Shown: in pieces, positions 55,113 through 64,000 of the stretch
Layout of the letters: the number at the start of each line of letters is the position of its first letter
How positions within the stretch are numbered: the stretch's first letter is position 1
From: Bufo bufo
Lineage: Eukaryota > Chordata > Amphibia > Anura > Bufonidae
Reading direction: 5' to 3'
NCBI RefSeq assembly: GCF_905171765.1
Contig: NC_053390.1
Location: 578,238,471-578,302,470, forward strand
Length of the DNA: 64,000 bases
Program-made: the position numbers and the translations under genes
Notes under the pieces: model-generated
What the model saw: only the letters and a program-made list of their open reading frames with translations
The model's database searches: none
Told to the model about the DNA's origin: nothing

Positions 55113-55939
55113 GAAGGATGTGCTGTGGCAGTGTCTGACAAAATGCAATTGCAGACACAAATTAGTAATCTAGCCGTACTAGGGATAGTATAGGGAGAGA
55201 ATAAGGAGATATAGTTGGATAGATTTTGGGGATTTTCATCAAGGAAAGCTTTCAGGGAGTGAGAGACCGGTCACCCCGTTGTGTGTTTAATACAGCTGCT
55301 GGAAGCTAGTTCTGCAGTGCAAAACCCTTAACACTAAAAACAGAAACGTTTTTAAAAAATGCTCATCCTCTCATGTGATACCACACAGACTTGAGAGTTC
55401 ATGGTGCTCTCGGGAAACCCTGCAAAAAAAATAAACTCACTTTTTCTCATTTTTTATTTATTTATTTTTAAAAAACAGGTTTCTTTCTACAGGTTCACAG
55501 GCTCATTGCCAGCACACCAGTTCCAAACGCTGAGAAATTGTGCATTTTTGTCTTCTAAAAAAACTGTTTAAATGTAACATTTGTAATTGGGCATATCAGT
55601 GCATCATACCCATGTTACTGAATGCGTTGAATATTACTGCAAGATATTATTGATCGAGTGATCACAAATAACGTCCTTTTTATGTGCGTGTCTTTAACAA
55701 TTTATCACAAAAATTGCATTCTTACAGTATATCTGCGTCAGGCCTCTTTCACATAAGCATTTGTTATTTCCATTATTCTGCTCTACTACAGAGCCTTGAC
55801 TATAATGGGATAAGTTTGGTTTGCGTTGGGGAGAACACTTTTTTATTGGAGAAAAAAGTCCTGCATGCAGGACTTTTTTCAACACTATTTTTAAATTATT
55901 CTGTAATGGAGGTTCCCAGATGTGAACATCTTTATTGAA
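55113..55939. other. Stretch upstream of a hAT fragment, no intact gene
   Basis: It may include 5-prime sequence of the hAT copy at 55940, but I can read no domain. GGCCTCTTTCACATAAGC at 55742 resembles a MITE end. A 28-bp perfect palindrome lies at 55854-55881. Confidence 0.4.
55854..55881. repeat. 28-bp perfect palindrome
   Basis: AAAAAAGTCCTGCA followed directly by TGCAGGACTTTTTT. Confidence 0.85.
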
Positions 55940-56320
55940 TGAGCAATTTTCTTCACCCGCCTACTGAAGAAACTACTCACCAGCAGCAGCAGCTAGACAT
56001 AGAGCAGAACCTGAACCAGCAGATTGTGGCATACTTGGAGTGCACCCTGCCACCCCACATCAAAGATTTCCTGCACTACTGGGCAGCCAAACTTGATTTG
56101 TGGCCGCAACTAGCCAAGTTTTCTCTGGACAAGCTTTCCTGCCCAGCCATAAATGTGGCATCAGAGCGGGTGTTTAGTGCGGCGGGGTCATAGTTACCCC
56201 AAGGAGAACTCGCCTGTCCACCCAAAATGTGGAGAAACGAACCTTTGTGAAGATGAATCAGGTGTGGATCAGCCAGGATTTTCAAACACCAGTGCCTAAT
56301 GCATCAGACTAGATCATCCA
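55939..56320 (+). pseudogene. hAT transposase C-terminal fragment
   Basis: The frame from 55939 reads the end of a hAT transposase: YWAAKLDLWPQLAKFSLDKL, then SCPAINVASERVFSAAG, the C-terminal dimerisation motif. It hits a stop at 56191-56193; a frameshift there continues with TPRRTRLSTQNVEKRTFVKM and VWISQDF. Preceding residues are Gln-rich (QQQQLDIEQNLNQQ). The rest of the gene is missing. A relative lies at 60020-60347, while 16972-18649 is a more distant hAT. Confidence 0.85.
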
Positions 56321-56469
56321 TGGTGCCACACCTACACTTTGACAAAGGATGCCTGTTTCTTCTGGCTACCTTCTGCAGCTACTATTCTGATGCTGCCACC
56401 TGCCTGATGCCACACCTGATGCCAGTTGCTCCTACTGCCAGCCACCATCTTCAGCTAGTACTGGTGTTG

Positions 56470-56910
56470 CCCTCAACTCCCCACTTTGTCACTGTGCCAC
56501 TCTGTGGTCTCCTCATGCTGCTGCTACCTCAACACTATGTAACTGGGCCACTCAATGGTCTCCTTACGCTGCTGCCACCTCACCACTCTGTCACTGGGCC
56601 ACTCTGTGATCTCCTCATGCTGCTGCCACCTCACCACTATGTCACTGGGCCACTCTGTGGTCTCCTCATGCTGCTGCCACCTCACAACTCTGTGGTCTCC
56701 TCATGCTGCTGCCACATTACTACTCTGTGGTCTCCTCATGCTGCTGCCATCGCCCCACTCTGTCACTGGGCCACTCTGTGGTCTTCTCATGCTGCTGACA
56801 CCTCACCACTATGTCACTGGGCCACTCTGTGGTCTCCTCATTCTGCTGTCACCTCACCACTATGTCATTGGGCCACTCTGTGGACTTCTCATGCTGTTCC
56901 CACCCTCCCC
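56470..56910. repeat. About 50-bp tandem repeat downstream of the hAT fragment
   Basis: TCACTGGGCCACTCTGTGGT + CTCCTCATGCTGCTGCCACC, with variable spacers, repeated about nine times. It gives long but meaningless ORFs (VTGPLCGLLMLLPPHH-like). It probably belongs to the 3-prime untranslated part of the hAT element. Confidence 0.85.
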
Positions 56911-56929
56911 ACTTCATGACTAGGCCACT

Positions 56930-57480
56930 ATTTTGCCTTTTTGACCTGGTTGACATCATCATTTATTTGACCCATCTTCTGATCTGCCAGAAGGAAGGAA
57001 AAATGAGACGCACAACAGATCCTGTCTATGTAGCAGCTTTAAGGCCTGTATGACATGTTCCCTATTTTGCATCAGAATTGGCTTATGATTTGGTAGCCAA
57101 AAGCAGGAGTGGGTAATAAACACAGAACATATGCAAATATTCTATTCACGTATCATCTCTGTTTTGGATCCACTTCTGGTTCTTTTTTGGGGGGGCTTTA
57201 GCAATACTGATGGATTACTGACCAAATGCTGACCGAGTGAAGGCGGATGCTCAACAGACAGGATCCGATTTTTTGGGGGTTATTGTTCTAACGGAGCAGA
57301 AGAAGGGCAAAATAATCAGTGACGTCAACACAAACTTACTGCTGACACCCTCTCCACTCTGTCAGGGGGGCTCTACTTGTATAAGCTTTTAATATAACAG
57401 GTTCTGTAGACATCTATGTGGAATCAGCTAATGACGGTGTAAAAGGAGTGCGCTTTTTCTTGACGCTAACATCGACATGT
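56930..57480. other. Intergenic stretch, no feature seen
   Basis: No domain-bearing ORF; no clear repeat boundary. It includes a lone TGACGTCA at 57321-57328. Confidence 0.4.
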
Positions 57481-57482
57481 AA

Positions 57483-58279
57483 GGCTAAATTCACACTTGA
57501 GTTAATTGGCCAGTTTTGGCCCCGTAACTGCCCAAATAAGTGAAGTATGCAGTGAATCTAAGAGCGACACCTGTCATCTGCGTGTCATACTGACTTACTG
57601 TATTGTTTCATTAGCACAGCAGACTCCCTATGTGTGTTACTGCAAGGCACAGTGTTCTACACCACTACACAGGCGACTACCATAGCGGCAGACCATGCGA
57701 CTGCTAAGGGGCCCAGGGCAAGAGGGGGGCCAGTCTTAGTTGGGATTATCTCCTGTTCTACTGGAGGTGAAAACTTGGTCAGGACTCTACCTTCTAAAGG
57801 AACTTTTAGCAAATGATGCAGTGGAAAATGGCCCAAGGGTCATGGAAAGGGCTTTAAGCGAAAATCCTTCTGTCCTGTGTGGGGGGCCCGGTTTAATCCT
57901 TGCTATGGGGCCCTTACTTCTCTATGTATGCCACTGCCAGGAAATAGCAGTTTTTTACACAATTCACCATAAATAAATTTGGATCGCATCAAATGTTTTT
58001 GGAAAATTAGGCGAACCGACCAAATCAAATTTTTTTCAAATTCGTTCATCTAGGCACCACTGCAGCACATTAAGTGGCATCATCCAATCCAGAGGGAAAA
58101 TAGAACTGTCCCCCAGCTAGTGGAACAACAGTGTTCTCTTTCTCCTGGTCTTCTTTGGGGCAGCTAGGCAGCATTCACATGCAGTATAGTGTACTTGTCA
58201 TCGTCATCATCCCTGGTTGCTTCTCCCGCTCAGACTATTCCTCTTTCTACTCTGCTCTGTTGTCAGACATTGATAACAG
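57483..58279. other. Repeat fragments, no gene seen
   Basis: TAAGGCTAAATTCACACTTG at 57480 is a MITE-like left end without partner. GGGGCCC-rich DNA at about 57670-57930, ending CTATGTATGCCACTG, resembles a hAT-type non-autonomous element, but I could not match an 8-bp duplication. Confidence 0.45.
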
Positions 58280-60347
58280 AATGTGTGGCCAGGACACTAT
58301 GCACCCAGCAATCCGATAGTGTGCAAGCTTAACTCCCACCTGTCAAGTTGCTGGTGGTGCAGTTGCTGCCATATCACTGGAAGATATATATCTAGCCATA
58401 ATTATTTCTCAAAAAAGCCATCCGACCTTGTATGGTCATATGGCAGAATAGCTCCTTGCTATTGTCGCTGTGCAGCAAGGGACACACCACAATGGACACC
58501 TGAAGCAGCTGTTAAGGGCATGGACAGTACATGTCTTTCATGGCTCACTGGGTCAAAGTTTTTCACATCATCAGTGAGGAAGCACCACTATAAGGAGGCC
58601 AGGTCCTCTTGACTCCTCCACATTTGTGTCAGTCTGGTTCCCTCTCCTGCCAGTTATCTGCCTCCTCCATGGAAATCCTCTTGTCAGCAATGGAAGCAGG
58701 GCAGAGCATTGCTTCACTCCTCCTCCCTCCTATCATAAAGGAGCATTGCCATGCTGTGTTAGAGGTGATGAGCCTGGGAAAGAGTAGCCCACAGTGGATA
58801 AGTTGCTAAAGTGCAAAGCAGGAAACATTCCACTAACCATCTTTTTGCCAACTCCAACTGGGCAAGGTGGTCAGCGTCAATGGCAGGAACATAGTGGCTG
58901 TGCTGCATTTGGGGAAACAACACATGCTCCTTGCATGGCACACATGATAAATTTAGTTGTGCAATGCTTTTTTATGTTAAAAAAAACTGTCTAGTGGCTT
59001 ACAGAGGCTGCGGGCCATGTCCAGGAGACTGTCTTTGCATGTCAGCCATTCTTATGTGGCAAGAAACTCCCTCCTGTACACATACATGCAGCAACAGAAC
59101 AGTCTTCCATTGAATCTCTTGATCCATTACTTTCCAACTCACTGGATTTTGCTACAGCATCTGTACAGATGTAGCAGAGTTAACAGTAACAGTCATAACT
59201 TGTTAATTAGATGTGATAACTCACCATGTGACTGTTAATTCTGCTACGTCTGTACTTTTACGAGCAGTATAAAGCGGTAAATGATTTTACCATGCACCAG
59301 ACTATCAGGGAGCATATGTTGTTTTGAGGTCAGGCAGTGGCAGCTCATCAGAGATGCATGTCGTGTACTCTGGCCTTTGAAGGAGTCCACCAGATTTGCC
59401 ACTCGCGACAACTGCAGCATCAACGATGTCATCCATATATTTATCTTAAAACAGACACTCGCACTGATGCAACAAGGGATGGTAGAAGAAGAACAGCTTA
59501 CTCATTTTTCTGGCTGCACTGTAGCTGTTGGGGACCTACACAGTAAAATTCATATGGAGGATGATATGGAGGATGAGGAACTGCCACAGGAGGAGGAGTA
59601 GCTTGTTGTGCAGAAGGAAAAGGCTGCTGCTGTTGATGATGACAACGACTTTGGACAGGAGGACTCTTCATCTCAGTGAGGGCGGTGCTGGAAAGAACTG
59701 GGTCCTTGGGCGCACTTGTGAGCATGGCAAGCTGTATGCTTGCTTGCTTACATACTAGCAGGCATATCCTTAATATCAAGCAATCTGATGATTATTGGAT
59801 ACCCATGCTTTTAGACAACCATTGCTTCATTACCAGGATACACTGTGTATGCAGCTTGCGGTAAGCAGCTGCCTGCGCGTCTGACCAGCTGTCCCCTCTC
59901 TGCCTCCCCCACAGAGTCACCCACTCCCTGCCATCTCTGCCACCACAAGCAGCAGAAGCCACAGCAGCATCTGGTTTAGTCTCATGAACATGTACCAAAT
60001 CAGAAAACAGAGATATACCAGCTGAACAACCAGGTTCAGTCCTACCTGGACTGTAGCTTTTCTCTGGCACATACTATGTTCCCTGACCCCATTAACTTCT
60101 GGGCAGGCAAATTGAATCAGTTGCTGAAACTGGCCCAGTTTTCTGACTCTGTACTGTCTTGTCCAGCCTCCAGTGCCATATCAACAAGGGTTGTCAGCAT
60201 GGCAGATGGCATTGTCACACCCAAATGGACAAAGTTGTCCTCAGTCAGTATACAAATCATCAATTTTGTCAAAATGAATCAGGCATGGATCTGTGAGGAT
60301 TTTCATACACCTCTGGCTGTGGCCGATGAATATATCTTCCATTGCTG
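58280..60347 (+). pseudogene. Degenerate hAT transposase copy
   Basis: Pieces in several frames follow hAT order: KLNSHLSSCWWCSCCHITG (58328), WTVHVFHGSLGQSF (58524), HAPCMAHMINLVVQCFF (58926, equal to the HVLNLVVQRFL core motif of the copy at 18056), YEQYKAVNDFTMHQTIREHM (59259), and the C-terminal part 60020-60347 with FWAGKLNQLLKLAQFS, SCPASSAISTRVVSMADG and KMNQAWICEDFHTP. The CPASS...RVVSMADG stretch is the decayed SERVFSAAG motif. Many stops and shifts make it an old pseudogene. A small MITE is inserted at 59164-59254. Confidence 0.8.
59164..59254. mobile_element. 91-bp MITE with TACAGATGTAGC termini
   Basis: TACAGATGTAGCAGAGTTAAC at left pairs with GTTAATTCTGCTACGTCTGTA at right. It interrupts the hAT remnant between LLQHL and YEQYK. 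Same termini as 5900-6027. Confidence 0.7.
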
Positions 60348-60574
60348 ACAGTGGCTATTTATCGCTGACCACATCATTCTACTGCTACTGTCTGTCTGCC
60401 TACCATCCCTGCTGCTTATCCCCCTCCTGCCACTTCCATTACCACTTCTACCAATACTTTTACCCTTATACAGCTGCCACCACTAATATTACCCCAACAC
60501 TGCAGTACACATATCTACTGCCTTGTCTGTTCCATGTTGTGCTTCAACTGACACTGTTATTGCTGCCACTATTA

Positions 60575-61532
60575 GGCTGGTTTCACACGGGCATTGAGGG
60601 AAAAGATCCGCGCGCGTTGCGGGAACATGCACAATTTTTCCGTGCGAGTGCAAAACATTGCAATGCGTTTTTCACACGCGTGAGAAAAATCGGCATCTTT
60701 GGTACCCAGACCCGAACCCGGACTTCTACACAGAAGTTCGGGTTTGGGTTAGGTGTTGTGTAGATTGTATTAATTTCCCTTATAACATGGTTATAAGGGA
60801 AAATAATAGCATTCTTAATACAGAATGCATAGTACAATTGGGCTGGACGGGTTAAAAAAATTAAAATTTAACTCACCTTAATCCACTTGTTCGCGCAGCC
60901 CAGCTTCTCTTCTGTCTTCATCTTTGCTGTGTAGTAGGAATAGGACCTTTGATGACGTCACTGCACTCATCACATGGTCCATCACATGATCCATCACCAT
61001 GGTAAAAGATCATGTGATGGACCATGTGATGAGCTCAGTGACGTCATCAAAGGTCCTATTCCTCAAAGAAGAAGACAGAAGAGAATCCGGACTGCGCGAA
61101 CAAGTGGATTAAGGTGAGTTAAATATTTATTTATTTTTTTAACCCCTTCAGCGCTATTGTACTATGCATTCTGTATTAAGAATGCTATTATTTTCCCTTA
61201 TAACCATGTTATAAGAGAAAATAATAATGATCGGGTATCCATCCCGATCGTCTCCTAGCAACCGTGCGTGAAAATCGCACCGCATCCGCACTTGCTTGTG
61301 AATGCCTGTGTTTTTCACGCAGCCCCATTCACTTCTATGGGGCCTGCGTTGCGTGAAAAACGCACAAAATAGAGCATGCTGCGATTTTCACGCAACGCAC
61401 AAGTGATGCGTGAAAATCACCGCTCATGTGCACAGCCCCATAGAAATGAATGGGTCCGGATTCAGTGCAGGTGCAATGCGTTCACCTCACGCATTGCACC
61501 CGCGCGGAAATCTCGCCCGTGTGAAAGAGGCC
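60575..61532. mobile_element. 958-bp Harbinger-like MITE (TTA TSD)
   Basis: Left GGCTGGTTTCACACGGGC and right GCCCGTGTGAAAGAGGCC, with TTA at 60572-60574 and 61533-61535. The core is inverted: ACTCACCTTAATCCACTTG (60871) against CAAGTGGATTAAGGTGAGT (61101), with TGACGTCA in each arm (60953-60960 and 61039-61046) around CATCACATGATCCATCACC. Sister of 21068-22072. Confidence 0.9.
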
Positions 61533-61535
61533 TTA

Positions 61536-62248
61536 CCCCCACACACCTTATGCTTTCCATATGCACACTGTTCTATTGCTGCTCCCAAATAAAAGTGAGA
61601 ATTTTTCCAAACTTGTTCAACTTCAGGACAAATCACTGTTTCTTCAGAAAATTAACTCATGCATGTATAAATATGGGCAGGCATTCTGCCCCCGTTAATG
61701 CATAATTTTAAAAGATTGTGCAGTTTCTTATGCCATTATCTCGTGTGTATAAAAAAGCATAACAAAAGCGACAATACAGTGTGTTTTTAAACATGCTGTT
61801 TGTTAACACTGTTAACTATGTGTTTTCCCATAGCGATGTATGTCAGTGTCACTCTTTTATGAGTAAAAATTTATTTAAAAAACGTGATAATGAAAAATAT
61901 AAAACAATCTCATTGTCATAGGAAACCTCATAGTGTGATATCATCCCTGGGTGTCCCAATTTTGACCATTGAAATGTTGGCAAGTATGAAAAATAAAAGC
62001 TTCTTAAATTTAAGTGAATGCAAATTTCATAAGAATAAACAGAATAACTACTAGCAGGAATAATACATGAATGGCACACCATAGAGTCATAAGAATAGAT
62101 GCTCCAGAAATGGTATTATATGAGGAATGCAAGTAGTTACTAAAACTATTATCAGCAGAGGTGACAGGTCCTCTTTAAAGTACCATTGAACCCTTGATTT
62201 TGAGTCCTTGTGTGCAGTAACTTTTGAGCAGTGTTTTCCTGTAAACTA
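61536..62248. other. Intergenic stretch, no feature seen
   Basis: AT-rich, no gene. The end (62190 region) has GTGACAGGTCCTCTTTAA, like the right end of a TTAA-target element. Confidence 0.4.
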
Positions 62249-64000
62249 CATAGAAACATAGAAACATAGAATGTGTCGGCAGATAAGAACCATTTGGCCC
62301 ATCTAGTCTGCCCAATATACTGAATACTATGGATAGCCCCCGGCCCTATCTTATATGAAGGATGGCCTTATGCCTATCCCATGCATGCTTAAACCCCTTC
62401 ACTGTATTTGCAGCTACCACTTCTGCAGGAAGGCTATTCCATGCATCCACTACTCTCTCAGTAAAGTAATACTTCCTTATATTACTTTTAAACCTTTGCC
62501 CCTCTAATTTAAAACTGTGTCCTCTTGTGGTAGTTTTTCTTCTTTTAAATATGCTCTCTTCCTTTACCGAGTTGATTCCCTTTATGTATTTAAAAGTTTC
62601 TATCATATCCCCTCTGTCTCTTCTTTCTTCCAAGCTATACATATTAAGGTCCTTTAACCTTTCCTGGTAAGTTTTATCCTGCAATCCATGTACTAGTTTA
62701 GTAGCTCTTCTCTGAACTCTCTCTAGAGTATCTATATCCTTCTGGAGATATGGCCTCCAGTACTGCGCACAATACTCCAAGTGAGGTCTCACCAGTGTTC
62801 TGTACAGCGGCATAAGCACTTCACTCTTTCTACTGCTTATACCTCTCCCTATACATCCAAGCATTCTGCTGGCATTTCGTGCTGCTCTATTACATTGTCT
62901 TCCCACCTTTAAGTCTTCTGAAATAATTACTCCTAAATCCCTTTCCTCAGATACTGAGGTCAGGACTGTGTCAAATATTCTATATTCTGCCCTTGGGTTT
63001 TTACGCCCCAGGTGCATTATCTTGCACTTATCCACATTAAATTTCAGTTTCCAGAGTTCTGACCATTCTTCTAGTTTTCCTAAATCCTTTTCCATTTGGC
63101 GTTTCCCTCCAGGAACATCAACCCTGTTACATATCTTTGTGTCATCAGCAAAAAGACAAACCTTACCAGCGAGGCCTTTTGCGATATCACTTATGAAGAT
63201 ATTAAACAAAATCGGTCCCAGTACAGATCCCTGTGGAACCCCACTGGTAACATTACCTTGTTTTGAATGTTCTCCATTGACTACAACCCTCTGTTGTCTG
63301 TCACTCAGCCACTGCCTAATCCACTCAACAATATGGGAGTCCATGCTCAATGACTGCAGTTTATTGATAAGTCTTCTATGTGGGACAGTGTCAAAAGCCT
63401 TACTAAAATCTAGATATGCGATGTCTACTGCACCTCCACCGTCTATTATTTTATTCACCCAGTCAAAAAAATCTATAAGATTTGTTTGACATGATCTCCC
63501 TGAAGTAAACCCATGTTGTTTTTCATCTTGCAATCCATGGGATTTTAGATGTTCCACAATCCTATCCTTTAATAGGGTTTCCATTAATTTGCCTACTATT
63601 GATGTCAGACTCACTGGTCTATAGTTGCTCGATTCCTCCCTACTACCTTTCTTGTGAATGGGCACGACATTTGCCAATTTCCAATCTTCCGGGACGACTC
63701 CTGTTACTAATGATTGGTTAAATAAATCTGTTAGCGGTTTTGCCAGCTCACCACTAAGCTCTTTTAATAATTTTGGGTGTATCTCATCAGGCCCCTGTGA
63801 CTTATCTGTCTTCACCTTAGACAGCAAACTTAGAACATCTTCCTCTGTAAAGATACATGCATCAAACGATTTAATAGTCATTCTTTCTAGTGGAGGTCCT
63901 TCTCATTTTTCTTTTGTAAAAACTGAACAAAAGTATTCATTAAGGCAGTCGGCTAGCCCTTTATTCTCTTCTACATACCTTCCGTCCTTTGTTTTTAATT
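62249..64000 (-). mobile_element. CR1-like LINE, 5-prime part beyond window
   Basis: A minus-strand non-LTR retrotransposon. Its 3-prime end after the ORF reads GGGCAGACTAGATGGGCC and finishes in ATTCTATGTTTCTATG repeats, the octamer-type tail of the CR1 clade. The ORF covers RT and the C-terminus; the endonuclease would lie to the right of position 64000. The target duplication cannot be assessed. Confidence 0.9.
62346..64000 (-). CDS. CR1-like LINE ORF2 reverse transcriptase, partial
   Basis: This enzyme would nick target DNA and reverse-transcribe the LINE RNA. The uninterrupted part runs 63881-62346 (511 residues). RT motifs in order are KSQGPDEIHPKLLKEL (about residue 27), NYRPVSLTS (86), the catalytic YLDFSKAFDTVPH (155), TSGVPQGSVLGPILFNIF (215), the FADDTK catalytic pair (245) and SEERDLGVII (310). 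The C-terminal part has LVRPHLEYCAQYW and LERVQRRATKLV, shared by CR1/L2-type LINEs. The Met at 63881 is not the true start: the same frame continues upstream to 64000 with DCLNEYFCSVFTKE, interrupted by one TGA at 63903-63905. Otherwise it is strikingly intact, so probably one of the younger insertions here. Confidence 0.93.

Noticed and set aside
56299..56923. ORFs of 206 and 122 codons
   Set aside because: Two overlapping frames through a roughly 50-bp tandem repeat; both give Leu/His/Pro-rich repeats without a domain.
62968..63489. 173-codon plus-strand ORF
   Set aside because: Antisense shadow of the LINE reverse transcriptase.
1..64000. tRNA, rRNA or classical snRNA genes
   Set aside because: I looked for box A/B-like and cloverleaf patterns while reading and found none that I could support; a tRNAscan-type run would be decisive.

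Overview
This window looks like non-coding, repeat-packed nuclear DNA of a vertebrate, most likely an anuran amphibian. That is an inference from the mix of transposable elements: a Ngaro-type tyrosine-recombinase retrotransposon, Tc1-like elements, hAT elements, many Harbinger-like MITEs with TWA target duplications, TTAA-target elements, solo LTRs and a CR1-like LINE with an octamer-like tail. I see no convincing host protein-coding gene. Every ORF with a recognisable domain belongs to a transposable element, and most are broken.

Layout: 357-2481 is a Tc1-like transposon with 210-bp inverted repeats, whose dead transposase is split by a MITE (1143-1640). 4532-6400 holds small MITEs and two copies of a frog-type repeat. 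6501-13068 is a structurally complete Ngaro element in the order A1, long leader, gag-like gene, RT-RNase H, tyrosine recombinase, B1, A2, B2. 14931-16850 is a 41-bp tandem array split by a solo LTR (15535-16355). It abuts a minus-strand hAT transposase (16972-19206). 19207-21067 is an old Tc1 fragment carrying a younger, nearly intact Tc1 (19313-20847), and next to it lies a 1-kb Harbinger-like MITE (21068-22072). 22-32 kb holds MITEs, a 1.73-kb non-autonomous hAT (26844-28573) and minisatellites.

32123-34832 is a 2.7-kb TTAA-target element with a solo LTR inside. 35938-36858 is a hAT with a microsatellite core, inserted in another repeat. 39-45 kb is a cluster of MITEs, several nested. 45361-46625 is a 147-bp tandem array. 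47945-48448 is a probable retro-inserted cDNA of unknown origin flanked by an 18-bp duplication. 48963-50756 has three further non-autonomous DNA elements. 51399-53267 has LTR-like sequences. 54617-61532 has a MITE, two degraded hAT copies, a minisatellite and another 1-kb Harbinger-like MITE. 62249-64000 is a CR1-like LINE on the minus strand that runs off the right edge.

There are no operons. The parts fit together as nested transposition events, many of which can be ordered in time by their target duplications. The most unusual signals are the complete split-direct-repeat Ngaro, the unknown retrocopy, and a palindromic core (splice-donor-like ends plus a central TGACGTCA) shared by MITE families with different termini.
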